This document shows, piece by piece, positions 45,053-58,357 of a DNA stretch of 64,000 nucleotides. This DNA comes from Incurvaria masculella. Its lineage: Eukaryota > Arthropoda > Insecta > Lepidoptera > Incurvariidae. Every line of letters begins with the position of its first letter. The stretch's first letter is position 1. The notes beneath the pieces are model-generated. The model did no database searches and was not told where the DNA came from. It saw only the letters and a program-made list of their open reading frames with translations. Location of the stretch: NCBI GenBank assembly GCA_946894095.1, contig OX335656.1, positions 5,905,001-5,969,000 on the forward strand, written 5' to 3'. Made by a program: the position numbers and the translations under genes.

Positions 45053-45894
45053 AATGAACTGCACAGTTGGAAACGTCGGCCACAAGGATCGAGGAAAATA
45101 ACTGTGGTAAGCCAATCTCAAACAATGGTATGCCATTCTATTTGTCTTATCAAATTTTGATGCTTATAACTATGTAAAGTTTGATAATTTTCCATCTAAC
45201 TTACCATCACCATATATTTCTTAGGGGGTGTGAAGTGGGTTGAACTTAGCAAACTCGGGGAAAACCAAACTGACTTCCGACTGACTAACTTTTGTTGGTA
45301 TCTAATTTAATACTTATTGTTGTAAATGTATACTACATCCCTTATATTTTGTTTTGTACATTTTTGAAATAAGCTTATTATGTCTCGGTTTTACATGTAC
45401 TCTATGTTTTGTTATGATTGGGTCCTTAATCACACATATGACGTTAGTTTCATAACAAGCCCTCGGGGCCTAGTCCGTTGACCTACTGTGTTTAAATTAA
45501 TTATTTCGGTCACGCGAGGTCGCATTATTTCCAAAAGTTCCGCGGTCAGCCCTAATTTATTTTGCTATTAGCTGCGCGGAGCTGCCCTCACAGTAGGAGT
45601 GCTTTTTACTGCGCAGACAATCGGTGCGCTTGGGTGGGAATACCAAATATGCTGATTCAGCGGACGGGTAACATTTTAGGGGTTCGTTAGTTGAACGAGG
45701 AACCCGTTCGTCTGTCTGTTGGAGTCGTCTGGTGATAAGGTTCTTGCTCATAGTAATTTTACCTAATGAATTTTACTTAAAACATATCTACTCAAGACCG
45801 ATCCAATACCCACAGTGTCTGTAAAATATTGGGTTGAACATACAATAATACTCTCCTTAGTAGGAATAGTGAATTCGGAAAATAAACTCTTTAA
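45053..45894. other. Unassigned stretch
   Basis: 45557-45751 on the minus strand is a 64-codon Lys/Ser-rich frame in a GC-richer patch. It could be part of the neighbouring Penelope element or another transposon; no motif is decisive. Confidence 0.3.
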
Positions 45895-46262
45895 CCCTTT
45901 CGCCGCCAGGAACGTAAATATCCGTCAAAGCAAGACATTCTGCAGGCGCCATCGTCGGATATATCCGACAGAAAACTACTCCACTTCAAACATTAATAAA
46001 ACTTTACTGATTACGAAATAATGTGTTTTATTTACATAATTGCACAGTATGTACTAGCGTTCATTAGATTTCTACAGTTTCAACAGTGGAAACACACTAT
46101 TTGCAACAAAACAAACAACAATTCAAGACTGCATATTATCGAAATAATTGTAGTGTGGCGTATTTATTTATTTATTTATTTGGAAAAGCAAACAGATACA
46201 GACATGATTAAGATACAAGATATTGAGAAGGATTATGCCAAAAAACCTTGGCGGTGAAAGGG
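45895..46262. mobile_element. MITE with CCCTTTCRCCGCCAAGG ends
   Basis: The left end CCCTTTCGCCGCCAGG, preceded by TTAA, and the right end CCTTGGCGGTGAAAGGG are inverted repeats. The interior is AT-rich with no transposase. TTAA on the left only suggests a TTAA-targeting element whose right flank has changed. Confidence 0.7.
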
Positions 46263-46281
46263 CGAAAGCTTAAATAAACAA

Positions 46282-46607
46282 AAAAAATCGGCCAAGTGCG
46301 AGTCGGACACGCGCACAAAGGGTTCCGTACCATCGTATAAGATTTAACCCAAAAAAACCACGTTTTATGTATGGGACCCCCCTTTAATTTTTATATTTTT
46401 TTATTTTACTTATTTGTTGTTATAGCGGCAAAATAAATACACACTCTGTGAAAATTTCAGCTGCCTACCTATTACGGTTCATGATACAGCCCTGTGACAG
46501 ACGGACGGACGGACGGACGGACGGACGGACGGACGGACGGACGGACGGACAGCGGAGGCTTAGTAATAGGGTTCCGTTTTCACCCTATGGGTACGGAACC
46601 CTAAAAA
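46282..46607 (-). mobile_element. MINE-2-like MITE with the longest simple repeat
   Basis: The copy is complete from ATCGGCCAAGTGCGAGTCGG to GGGTACGGAACCCT. The GACG run covers 46498-46551, about 13 uninterrupted units and the longest in the window. Its perfection suggests recent expansion. It abuts the MITE ending at 46262. Confidence 0.92.
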
Positions 46608-48573
46608 GACGTGCAACAGTTAGGAATTTTTAAGGCAATTTATGTGTTGACGTCGCCAAACACAAAAAAAATATCCTAAGTATCAATTAAAATCCTGAAT
46701 TATATTAATCGTGCAATTGTATGCCAGTCTCTTAACGTAGACAGTATATCCTATCCATAGATAGTATTGCGCTACAAGTTGTCATCAGTTTGTGCCATCA
46801 GAGAACTGGGTGGAGTCGGCGTAACTCACAAAAAGAAAGGAATAAACTCGAAAAGTTCTTCACGAATCAAAGGGCGGATGTCATAATGTCATTCCAGCAA
46901 TAAGAGAGGTACTATTATTGTTCGATCTTCATTATATTAAACGAAACTTGGCCATTAACGTTTGTATTATGTGATGGCATGATCTGTGGCTCTCTGATAG
47001 CTGTTCAGCTTTTTTTACTGTCAATTTGTCTTGGCGGTGAGGAACATGTTGTCAATCAGAGCACCACAGGAAGTGAATCAGTGCAGTTTTCATCTGCTCG
47101 CCATGCTGACCGCTGGTGAACCTATTTGAGTCGCTCTAATTTTCAGTAGTTGACCGGCCAGTCGTTTCACCATAGCGGGCAAGAAAGCCCCCAACTGATA
47201 GCAGCCGATCTAAGACCGCCAATTTTCTTATATATGTTTTTGGACATTCAATTATACCCCTAGTTATAGTCCATTATGATTGCAATTGCTGGCTCAGACG
47301 TTTGCCAAATAAAATATTTTCCATGTATCTAATTTTGCAGCGGTGGTGTGTTATCACTTTATATGTGTTCATACATATGTTCTCATACAAATTCTACAAC
47401 TGAAATGGCCATAATATTATTCAACATAAGACCCATTATTTCAGCAGGGAACATTTATTTTAATACGAACGTCTGAAAAAGCTTGAGCAAACTCGAGCAC
47501 TTTAAGATTCCCAGAGGGGTACGAGCATTCCGGCGGCCGCTTCAAGTCTCCATTGAGTAATGAATTGCATTAATATAATGCAGGCCTTTCTTACGTTCGC
47601 CTTTAAAAATAAATACATTTTGTTTCCTCTTTTCTAACAACAGCTCACGTTTCTACCTTCGGATTGTTAAATATGTATACCTACTAACCAATTTTCAAGC
47701 CTTCATTTTTTTTTTGCATTACATATTTGCTTGTTATAAATATGTATCAATAAGAATGAAAAGTGATCTCAATTTTATGCATTAATTAATGTTAAGTTAA
47801 TTCTCCAATGTATTCGTTTTCACATTTGCTGCTGATCAAAATTAATTGATATACATTGTATTACCCTCGCAAAGACCGTAATTTTATGCATACATTTTGG
47901 GAAGAATAACCTACAATAAAAACAATTGTTTTAATATGAAAAATATATGCAAGTGAGCTTTAAAATTGCTATATTTTACACTTATCGTAAATAATATGTT
48001 TGTTTTCTGCTTCGTGCGCAAGAATCAAATGCAGAACGTATGTAGATATTATTATACAAAAGTCATTGTACTTCCCATACGTACAAACATGATAGCCGCT
48101 AAATATTGTCCCATTGGCACGACTCGATAACGCACATGTCAAACATCGTAACGTTTACGCTACAAACATCACACATTTCCAGTTTGATTTAGAAATATAC
48201 TGCTACTATGCAAATAGGATCAGAGATGGCATCGCCACGTTTCCGGTTACATTACACTTGCTCCTATAAACGTGTCATCAGCTCAGTTAAACGCGTGTGT
48301 CACTTACGGCCACACAATATTACAAGCAGTGTGCGACTACAAAAGCATAATAAGGGCTCCACTCCACTATGGTCAGTGATAATGAACTGAACGTAGACAT
48401 AGAAACTTATAGAGATGGCAAAACAAGTTTATGATTATTTAAATTTAAGTAAAGCTGGAGACAACTGCCATTCTTTTTTGTTCAGCCAAGAACGAGCAAT
48501 ATTAATTATTAACAAGAGAGTTAATATTAATCAAATTACACCTGGCAAACACTCAATTTATTTGGATCTGTAG
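46608..48573. other. Non-coding stretch, nothing firm
   Basis: AT-rich DNA. AGTTGACCGGCCAGTCGTTTC near 47150 resembles AGCTGACCGGTCAGTCGATTC at 830, a possible dispersed repeat. No frame above 60 codons is convincing. Confidence 0.4.
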
Positions 48574-48740
48574 TCTAAGCCCCGATTGCACGAAGCGACG
48601 GCCGAGTTAATCAATGTTCAAACACGTCACTTTTAGTGAACCGCACGGAGTTGCTTCCATACTGTCCTGACAAAGTGACGTGTTTAGACATACGTTGAAG
48701 TTGATTTCGATGTTTTGTGCTTTCGTGCACTAGGGCCTAA
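48574..48740. mobile_element. Small foldback MITE
   Basis: Ends TAAGCCCCGATTGCACGAAG and TTTCGTGCACTAGGGCCTAA are imperfect inverted repeats. Inside, GTTCAAACACGTCACTTT and AAAGTGACGTGTTTAGAC form a second inverted pair, so nearly the whole 167 bp could fold into one hairpin. Confidence 0.65.
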
Positions 48741-49402
48741 ATGTATTAGAAATATGCAAACCAATTTTATTAATTTCGGCCAATTGGAAGCATATCTAGA
48801 GGAAAAGGTTTTATCGGGACCGCAAGATCATAATAGAGCAAGCCCCATAGAAACCTCTGTGGAGATGGAAGACATTTTAAAATTCTTCCGTTAGATATTG
48901 CCGCATTTCTATTAAATGCGGCTGTATCACTACCAAGTGGCATTCCAACGACCTATATTAAAGGTATTCCAAGAATAAATACAATTCATACATATGATTA
49001 TTTGACAATGATTAACTCTATGGTGTGGCGAAGCGACAGCGGACAGATATACAAATGACAGGCAGGTAGCATGGTTCAGTTCTCAACAGTACCCGTTCGG
49101 CTCAAAATGTAAATTAACCCATTATTACGTAGCTGCGTTTTAATTAGAACCTCTTTATGAAGTTTTTATTGCAACCATACGAGGAACAAGTTGTATAGTG
49201 TTGGCACATTTGTATTTTGTATTTTTTAATGGCGCACGCGTAAAAACGCGTACTACTACTTAGGTCCAAAAGCTATTTCTTTGCTTTACAAGTCGGTATA
49301 TCTATCTATTTTGACATTCAATCAAATTAAAGTTTAGGTAAATATTATAGTCCGGTAGTATTTTGTTTGCATTAGATGAACGCAAGGTGTTACTATAGAC
49401 AC
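48741..49402. other. Non-coding stretch
   Basis: No gene or repeat is recognised. ATTGCCGCATTTCTATTAAATGCGGC near 48897 is a local hairpin. Confidence 0.4.
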
Positions 49403-49730
49403 TTTTTAGGGTTCCGTACCCAAAGGGTGAAAACGGAACCCGATTACTAAGCCTTCGCTGTCCGTCCGTCCGTCCGTCCGTCCGTCCGCCCGTCCGTCCG
49501 TCCGTCTGTCACAGGGCTGTATCTCATGAACCGTAATAGGTAGGCAGCTGAAATTTTCACAGAGTGTGTATTATTTTTGCCACTATAACAACAAATAGGT
49601 AAAATTTAAGAATAATAAGAATTAAAGGGGGTCCCCATACAAAAAACGTGTTTTTTTGTGTTAAATCTTGTTCGATGGTACGAAACCCTTCGCGTGCGAG
49701 CCCGACTCGTACTTGGCCGGTTTTTTTTTT
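49403..49730 (+). mobile_element. MINE-2-like MITE, near-complete copy
   Basis: TTTTTAGGGTTCCGTACCC begins the copy, about ten GTCC-type units follow with one GCCC variant, and GCGAGCCCGACTCGTACTTGG ends it before a T-run. It is one of few full-length copies in plus orientation. Confidence 0.92.
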
Positions 49731-49744
49731 ATGTTGATACTGTA

Positions 49745-49915
49745 GATGTGATCCCACTAATATCCCTTCTTACTTACTAACCTCTAGCATCTTATAAATG
49801 GATGATTATGATCGACGCGGCAATGAAAATATTCCGTGTTTTCCATCCTGTTCTTAGGTCTTGGAATGGTACTTAGTTTTCATCATTTATGTTGGTGTAA
49901 TATCGTGACAATCAT
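49745..49915 (+). mobile_element. SINE fragment, diverged
   Basis: GGCAATGAAAATATTCCGTG, TTTTCCATCCTGTTC and GTGTAATATCGTGACAATC follow the SINE body at reduced identity. The head and distal tail are missing. Confidence 0.55.
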
Positions 49916-50806
49916 GACTGTTTCTGAGTTTGAATTAGAAAAAATGTTTATATGAGCAAAGTAAACGCTGCCAATATTTTTTTTCAACATTTTTGATGTT
50001 TGAATGAAATGGAAGATAACTATTTTAGTTATCAAAGAACCCTTAAGTTTCATTTAACAATTTTTTTTTCGTAAAATGTATTTACACATTTAATTGTTAA
50101 AATCCAAACGTAATAAAGAAAACCTAAAAACCGGAATCTCTCGAGTATAATTTTACAAAAACGAACTTAAAGCAAAAATAGATTACTTTTCTCGTAACGA
50201 GTCGGCTGCAAAATACATTTTCCCACAAGTAATCGTTACTCAAGAATCAACTCAATCAAGTATTCATTATCTGAGATTACGAAATTCGTTAGAGCCGAAT
50301 TTGGCGTCGACGAACCGAATTCATTTTCGCGTCGTAATTTCGAAAATTAAGCAGGTATTGAAAATAATATAACGTTCCATCCCGGTCGACCTTTTGTAAT
50401 TATAGAAGGGAAGACTTGATTGCGGCGCACTGGAACAAGGAAATTGTGGACATGCTTCTAAGCATTACAATCTTTGCTTAATTGTTGTTTATTGTTTACT
50501 CATTGTCCGGCAGTACACTCCACTCAGATTTGTCATATTTTATCAATAGCCAGTTCCAAATTCACAGCGAAGAAGTACTGGCAATAAAATAATCAGTTTT
50601 TTTAACGTCCACTTAGTTTAAGCGTATGTCTATGTTACTGGTTCCTGTTTGAATTAATACATTATGAACATGGTAAGTATTTATCACTGATGACAAGAGA
50701 AAAGCACTGGTAAATACCCTAAATTAATACGATAACATGATAGTCAACAGTTCATGTGTCACATTTAAGGGGAAAGGAGGACTTGGGCCAAGCATCACAG
50801 CAACCA
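49916..50806. other. AT-rich stretch, nothing recognised
   Basis: No coding frame, RNA gene or obvious repeat is seen between the SINE fragment and the next MINE-2-like copy. Confidence 0.4.
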
Positions 50807-51098
50807 AAACCGGCCAAGTGCGAGTCGGACTCGCACACGAAGGGTTCCGTACCATCGTAAAAATAAAAACACATTTTTTGTATGGGAGCCCCCTTTAATT
50901 TTAATTATTTTTTAATATTACTTTTTGTTGTTGTAGCGGCAAAATAAATACACACTCTGTGAAAATTTCAGCTGTCTACCTGTTACGGTTACTGAGATAC
51001 AGCCCTGTGACAGACGGACAGACGGACGGACGGACGGACAGCGGAGGCTTAGTAATAGGGTTCCGTTTTCACCCTTAGGGTACGGAACCCTAAAAAAA
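50807..51098 (-). mobile_element. MINE-2-like MITE, near-complete copy
   Basis: AAACCGGCCAAGTGCGAGTC opens the copy. An interrupted CAGACGGACAGACGGACGG run follows, and it closes with GGGTACGGAACCCT. All family blocks are present. Confidence 0.92.
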
Positions 51099-51189
51099 GG
51101 ACCTTGAAGTATACGTTTAATTTAATGTAATGAGTTTTTATACTGACCATTTACAAAGAAACACCGGTAGGGGTTACTGTGCTGAGAGA

Positions 51190-51480
51190 CCAAAGGTGCT
51201 CAGAAAAGCTAAATCTACCTCACCTTACGAAATCACGCTCAGCGAGGTCTTTCCCAGGGGATATTCGGACTACTGCTGAGCTATCGAGCGTGTTCAAATT
51301 ACGTTTGAAGACTATATAGGTTTGAGGAAACGCACCCGCCGCCAGACAGTTCCATATGCTGGCGGTGCGACAGAGAAATGAGTTTGAGAACCGTTTCTCA
51401 ACGGTTCGTTCTCAAAAGTCTAATGTGAGCCACAAGGGTGTTCATTGCTTGAATTTATTCTTGGTTAGACGGGGAGAAAA
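51190..51480 (-). mobile_element. LINE RT C-terminal fragment, second of its family
   Basis: Minus-strand translation gives FSNSFLCRTASIWNC followed by an Ala/Gly-rich segment and FKRNLN. This matches the fragment at 40759-41055 (SNSFLCRTAKIWNC ... FKGYLNKR). It is frame-damaged and has lost everything upstream. Confidence 0.6.
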
Positions 51481-52944
51481 ATAAGGGATAGAAGATTTAA
51501 AATAACATCAACAATAAATCTGCATTCAAAATATATTTTATCAGTAATTTGACATAGGATATATTAAGACGGATAACTCATTGACCGAGCTTAGATATAA
51601 TAGAATTCGAATAATAGAAACAATATAACAAGAAAATTTATTTAAAAATAATTGATTATAGTTCCGATACAATGACGTCCAAAACACGAGGAGGGTACGT
51701 GTCTGGCAAACACCTGGATGGAAAGCACGTCTCCAGAAGTCCAGGAGTTAACCCCTGTATAGAGGTGAATCATGGAATTCGACTCGGCGGAAGAATGGAA
51801 CTATTTTCATAATCTGGCGTCTGAATGGAGTAGAGTCACAGAATAAGTGGAGTATAGTGATGAGGTAGTCAGGACTGTAATTGTAAAACACAGCTTACAT
51901 ATTTCAATGATGCACCAACCTGAAAATATCTTGACGGAAGAAGACCATTTTGCCCAATGAAAACGAACTCAGGAGCGAAAACCTCAGGCAGAATTTGTCA
52001 ATTATATTCTACATAAGTATTCACATGAAGGCAGTGTGTAAATGTACAATTGGATTGTTTGAGAAAACAAAGCATTCTTCTTTTAATCTACCCTTAGTTT
52101 ATTTTTTATTTTTAAATTAAATAAAATTTGGTCTAAGCGTTAGTTTATACAAATAAGCTACAACAAGACGTTTAAAGAGTATCTACTTACGATATAACAT
52201 ATAGAAATTTAGGTACCATATCCCTAGACTTTTTTATGTTTGTACATATACGCGCGTATATTTTGCTATCAAATACAGTGGTGGCGCGGTGGTAACAGAA
52301 TTTTGGACTCATCAGAGGGCGGAAATTTGAAAATAGAATCGCGTTTTCCGCGAAAACAAATCACGATGTAGTATGTTTTTGCTTTATTGGAAACTAAATC
52401 GAGTTGTCAAATGTTCTTCCAGAAGAATTTGGTGAAGATGACAGTTAACGGTTAAAATTTGAATTCGTTACAGTTGTAAGTAGTGGTAAATGGTGTGATA
52501 AATCTACAAATCAGTTTTATTAAGCTGGAATAAGGGCTTTTTTAAGCGTGCTTACGAAATTGTTCCATATGCTGCAGTAACAAAGCTGACAGCAGCTCTG
52601 CGAGCTGATTCCTTGCTTTTTGCCACAATTCTGTCTCATTCCACTTCGGACCAGATGTTGTCATTAAGGATGGCCCCTGGTGCGAGGGTTCCGCATTAAA
52701 ATTATCAACCGTAACCGTTGAAGATAATCCGTTGGAAAATAATTTTATGGAAAAGGGATAATAGAAAACAGTTCGACTGTCTTCAGAGATAATTTCGCAA
52801 TTAGTAGAGATCTCGAGATATCTCAGTTACAAGTCCGGCAAGAACCCATTAAGGGCAAAGTCTAATTTAAGGTTACAAATGGCTATTTAAAATTTATATC
52901 ATGATCAAAAAGGTTGACTCTGCATCTCTATTGATATTTTTCAT
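51481..52944. other. Non-coding stretch
   Basis: AT-rich apart from a GC-richer patch at 52550-52690 that has no recognised content. Confidence 0.4.
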
Positions 52945-53045
52945 GTTACTGGATATGGATGGCTTCTATGGCCGCTTCGACTATCATCCATTCAATACGA
53001 TGGTATCAACTCGGGCGGGAGTAACCCTACCACATGGTAGTAAAG
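52945..53045 (-). mobile_element. SINE scrap
   Basis: GGATATGGATGGCTTC joins directly to GGCCGCTTCGACTATC, then GATGGTATCAACTCGGGCGG and TAACCCTACCACATGGTAG. It is the SINE body with an internal deletion. Confidence 0.6.
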
Positions 53046-55192
53046 AAGTATAAACAGAACATAGATAGGTTTTCTCAATAGCTGCAAATCTCTACAAAAT
53101 TTCCTCTATGGCTCAGTCCTGATATTTGTAAGGGAGACCTTTCAAGATTTCTTTCTTTATTGTTGATGTTGGTGATGTGTCCTAGTTACATAAACATCAT
53201 CTTTTTAATGTCCTTGATGTCCTTGGTTTCAGGAGGGTGTATTGATTAATATGTGTTAAGTTTACTTTTAGTAGTACTTTTTGAAAAAATATAAACATGG
53301 AAATGCTAGTAACGATGCAAATGCAAACTAAGAAATATTAGGTTCGCTATTACAATATCTATGTAAAAATATATGCCCAAACACCGACAAAGAGTAGACA
53401 CAAAATATACGTCCATTCCAGAGGCATCAGAAAAATATTAGTCGGTTGATAAAAAATATTCCTAACTAGTAAAATGGAAGGGGAACTACCGAAAAAGAAG
53501 TGTTTTTAATGAGAAAACACTTTGATTTATAAGTTTATGAGGCTATCAGACGTTTTGTTTCGACTCCCCTTTTTCCATGGAAAAATATATATTCTCACCT
53601 CCCTCTTCCATTCTTCCTCACTCCCCTTTGAGCCTCCCCAAACGCCCGCCTAGCCTTCATTTCCTCACCAGCCAGACTTACTAATCTACTGGATACGACA
53701 CGTCTCCAAATTCATGGCTTTTTTTTAATCACATAGGCTTCAAAATCATTTGTAAATACAATTAGAACTACATTTTTTTAACAAAAAATTTTTGAAAAAT
53801 CGCCTTACTAAAGAATAACATCTCAGCGAAGCATACACGGTCGCCAGATCAGATCTGTAGGCATATACTTATTACATCTCGAGAAAGTACACGGACCATT
53901 AAGAAGAACTTACCAAAGCCAGATAGTATGCTTCATAAAGGTAGAATTCGTAGCACAAGTAATTATGAAAAGATGGATGTCGCTCGAAGAAGCGATAGAA
54001 GTATAGTGATCATGCTGCATAGACATTTCATATCTTTCTGCTTTCCCTCGTAAAAAACAGCGTGGATTTTTTTATGTTCATAATACTAGAAATATAAGTG
54101 TTACAAATGAAGAATAATACTGTAATAATAATTGTGTTACAATAATCATTACATGCTTAAATACTATTGCAAATTTATTGTTTATGTAGGTACAATAGTA
54201 TTTGACATTCTATCCAGCGTTGCCAGATTTAAGGAAAAGCGGTATTTTTAACTCTATTGAATAAAAACATTGGATTATTTCATCGAAAGAATCCAAATAT
54301 AATCCAATATATAATCAGTAGTTTTTAAGTAGTTATTATTTTATTTGTATTGCAAATTTATTTTACACGTCGATAGAGACCCAAAATAGCCTTAAAAATG
54401 TGTTTAAATTAGAATACGTTACTTTACTATAGTAATAACAATAACTGTCTGGTTAAGCCCATCGCGCCGCACCGTAGAGTATATCCCCGAAGAGCGGGAC
54501 ACAGCCTGACCGCGCGGAGCATTGTGAGCTAAAAATCGGGACGTCCCGCAACCGCCATACCATCCAGTTTCCGTCAGCCGCTTCTGCCGTATTCGTAAGC
54601 CCGGACCACGCCTCGTTGGCCCAAAGAACAGTTTCGGAAGGAAGATTTATAAGGTACGAGAAAGGTTAAATAGGACACATCAATACTAGGAGAGGGACGC
54701 CCGGCCGGAGAGACGAGAGGGGCGACGGTTTAATCAAACAACCGGAGTGGATTTGCGGGGGTTCTGCATTTGTTTACGATAAACACTTTCCCGATAACAC
54801 GATTCTCTCATTGTCCCGAGTCCGGGAGGCGAAAGCGGGACCATTCTGCCGAATCACTTAAAGGCACTGCTGATAAATGTAATAACTACTTCATTGATTG
54901 TTTTTATACACATTTTAAGGCGGAAACCAGACTTTACAGAAGTTACCACAGTAGTAAGAAAGTCACGCGGAAAAGCAATTTAGTGCATGAATATTACCGG
55001 TTTCATTCCTTAACAAGATCCGTAAAATTAAAAATATTACAGCTATGATTATCAAAAACATTAAAGGTTTTACTTTTACATGAGTTAATTTAAAAAATAT
55101 TTGCGGTTCTCAATATAATTTCATATTAAAGTAAATGACGCTTTATGTTTCGAATTTTCTATACCTTTTTGGAATTATTACTAGAATTTGTA
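53046..55192. other. Non-coding stretch with a GC-rich patch at 54450-54850
   Basis: The patch is CpG-rich compared with its surroundings (CATCGCGCCGCACCG, GACGCCCGGCCGGAGAG). It precedes a 92-codon frame at 54770-55048 with no known domain. A promoter-like island or an old transposon are both possible. Confidence 0.3.
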
Positions 55193-55480
55193 TTTTTTTA
55201 TGGCTGATACCAAAGTGAACATCAGATATTAGCCTAACATGCCACATGGGAACTAGGTGACATGCCAGAACTTTCCTAAATTGCTCGGCTACATTGAACT
55301 GGATGCGATGGTACCAACCCGAGCGGGAGTAACCCTACCACATAGAAAGTAAGGAAGGGGATTTACAGTTTTACGTAGAATCCGAACCACGACCAGCCTC
55401 ATCGGTAGAAAACTGTCACCCATCCAGAACCCAACCGCACTAAGAGGTGCTTACCCAGCTAATCGAAAGGCGTAAGTAAA
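55193..55480 (-). mobile_element. SINE with a degenerate 5S-like head
   Basis: The body blocks (GATGGTACCAACCCGAGCGG, GGAAGGGGATTTACAG) match the family. The head at 55413-55463, read on the minus strand, has GGGTAAGCACC and TTCTGGATGGGTGACAG, corresponding to the 5S box A and box C regions but more diverged than at 4917. Part of the body is deleted. Confidence 0.65.
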
Positions 55481-55554
55481 AACCACATTTAATTAACAGC
55501 TTCTACAGCTTCACATCAACTCGTTTTAATAGGCTCGCAACTCAAATCCGTGTG

Positions 55555-55860
55555 GAACTTGCCCTCTATGTCAGAGGTACCAGAGGTAATGGGTTCAAAT
55601 CCCCGCCCCGTTCTGCTTTCTTTCTCTTCCGAGTTAGATAAGTGTATTTCGTTACGAGTGAGAGCTGTTTAATGGTTTGGAATCTATGTAAAACTGTAGG
55701 TGGTAGGGTGTTAAGCCTGTCCGGATTGGTATCATTGAATTGTATGAAAATATAGTCGGAACGGCAATGAAAAACGGCACAGGTTTTCCATCCAGTTTAA
55801 GAGAGTGTTAGCACCTAATTGCAATCAGTCGTAAGAGGGCGTAAGTAAAGCATCATTTAA
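55555..55860 (+). mobile_element. SINE with tRNA-like head, diverged
   Basis: GGGTTCAAATCCCCGCCCCG supplies a good B box near 55598. It is followed by TGTAAAACTGTAGGTGG, GGATTGGTATCATTGAATTG and TTTTCCATCCAGTTTAAG. A separate piece of the distal body (ATAGCCGCGCACATAAATGG) lies at 56195-56262. Confidence 0.65.
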
Positions 55861-56194
55861 TTTAATTTAAAAATAACTACAACGAATTTTGATAATAAAA
55901 AAAAAATTTAGATTTGATGGTCTAGACATAATTTTCAGACAAAACTGTAAGACCCCGATGCTTTGATTGCTCAGACAAATCAAAAATGTATACGAATGCA
56001 TAAAAAAAAAAAACAAATAAGGGGAGCCTCAGATATTTAAATTATAAGTTTCAAATACAGCTAAATAGCCAATTTACATTTCACAATTTTTTTAATTTAA
56101 AAATCAGTTGTAGTTATTTTTAAAAATATTAAAATGTGCTTTCATGTACGCCCTTAGAGAACTGAATGTGTTCGGGTGATAACACCCCCTTAAT

Positions 56195-56262
56195 ATAGCC
56201 GCGCACATAAATGGAAGGTCCCAGCATAGTAGCTAATACGTTCAGGAATTCGGTGTGTATCG
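56195..56262 (+). mobile_element. SINE distal-body fragment
   Basis: TAATATAGCCGCGCACATAA and GGAAGGTCCCAGCATAGTAG correspond to the GTAGCCGTGCTCATAAAGGG and GGTCCTGGCATGGCACC blocks of full copies. Confidence 0.6.
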
Positions 56263-58357
56263 GTGGACATCCTTTATATATCCTTATAGTATTTATAAGG
56301 ATATATATCGGTGGATACACAGATGTATCGGTGGATATCCTATATATATCCTTATAGTATAGTGACTATATTGTATAGTTATACAAATTTGTTTTCGACA
56401 TTTTACTAAATATTACGACGAGGGCTCTGTACACCTGAATATTATCAATGTATTTTATCTATTTTCATTCTAATAATCTAACATTGCACTTAATATTATA
56501 ACAAGGGATTTTTACACCTACAGTTATACCTAAATTTTAATTACCTTTAGCTTCGGCATTTGATAATTATGTTATATGAATTAATTAATTAAGATTATTT
56601 ATTACGCTCTAAACCTGAGTTTACTGCTCTGTTCTTTGTGTTGTTAAACGCAATGTAATTTAACCATGAATATTGTAAATGACAATTTCAAATGTAGTTT
56701 ACTACCATATGACTGCTGATTAAATAAATAAATAATTAAAATAAATCGTATCGTAAATAATTATAATAAAAAGTATCCTAGTATCGATGCATATATAGTC
56801 AAATAAAAATAAATTGATAAGCATGTTACAACAAACCGAATACATCCCTAACTATTATGACCATACGGAGAGACATTTTCCAGGCTCGTTCGAAATCCTC
56901 AACGTGAAATTTCATTCGCTAATATTAGCACCTCGCACAATGCAGCGACTGAGACCTCAATATGATCGTGCCAAAGCATTTTTGAAGGCATGTCAAAGAG
57001 TAGATGACGGCTCCCGATACGACACGGCGCGATATCGTTCATCGGAAGACCTCTCTCCTCGGTAGCGCCTTGACATTTCGTTCACAAATCGTTACGACAC
57101 GAGACGTCTTTTGAGCGGGAGTAATGTATGTTAATCCATTTATATATTCTAGCGATAATCGCCTCGGATAACGGGACTGTAAATGCTTTTTGTCGGGACT
57201 CTCAACAGAACCGTATTGTCTTTTGAGGGACTGCACGGCTCGATGAGTTCAGGAGGACATGAATAATACTTTGTGATGTTGGATAAATTGTTTCGAAAGC
57301 AATGACGAATGAAAAGCTGGACGGAGAGAGAGTTTGTCGATGTCGAAGCTAAATTATAATAACCACCTCTAGAAATTAATAAAACAGCTCGGTCAATGTG
57401 CGAATTAACTAGATTTAAAGTAATAATTAACTTTCCCTAATTAAGTAGTGGTTTTGCAGAACATTTCAAAAACGTTTTCAAATAATTTTGGGGGCTGCAT
57501 TTCAAATTGTATTTACGCACGTGAATAGTTTTAAGGAATAGATTTAGGAATAGTGAATAGTTGAACAGAATTTCTTCATCCATGTAAAGACATTGAGTCA
57601 AACGACCAATAGACGGCTGCCCTGCGGGGGGAGAGGGGGGGGGGGGTTATTCCACATTCAAATAATTTATGTGTACACTTGCATCGATGCGCGCAGCTTC
57701 GTTACAAGCGAATAAGAATACACTGTGATCTGTTTCCCAAACGCGCCAAAAATATGTGCGTTCAAATTACAGGACAGTACATATAATTGGAGATGTTGAG
57801 CAGATCTGCCCAGCTTCCGTGCAAGACGCCAGGGAGAACAGTCAGGAGGAACGGCGTTGGCAGTAGTATCGGCCCACTCCGTTCGGCTGGCGAGATGTAA
57901 ACGACTTGTACAAATGTTTGCGTACGTCTTCACACGCGGCGATATCTGGAGATCTGGCCAAACAGGCGGTCCGACACCAGTGACAGCGGAAAATCAACAA
58001 CAATGTCGAGCCTTCCGCAACGGAGGTCTCGGCACTTCGCCCCGCGCATAGGATAGCATTGAGACAAGGCACTGCGTTTATTTTTTTGTATTTTTTTATG
58101 GCTAATCGGATTATCCCGTTTGAAAAAGTGAATAAAAGGCGGAAACAGGACTCAAAATGGGTCGATTAAGAAATTAATATTTTGGTATTGAATTGAAACA
58201 ATTTGTAAAAAAAATTTTAATACTGCACATAACTAGGCGGCAAGACCTACCGAAGACCTACGAGGCTATGGTGCTCGCTTGGACGTTCTCGGGCGTTCAG
58301 TGGGTCTCCTTTTGCTATAACCTAACAATTGGTCATAGGAAGCGCTATGGATGTAAT
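56263..58357. other. Non-coding stretch with simple repeats
   Basis: 56270-56360 contains CGGTGGAYATCCT followed by palindromic ATATATCCTTATAGTAT, present twice. 57626-57648 is a G-run. Frames at 56814-57236 and 57667-58072 overlap on both strands and show no domain. Confidence 0.4.

Noticed and set aside
46448..46633. Frame with (DGRT)n residues
   Set aside because: It is the translation of the (GACG)n run in a MINE-2-like element; similar frames occur at 7271, 36840 and elsewhere for the same reason.
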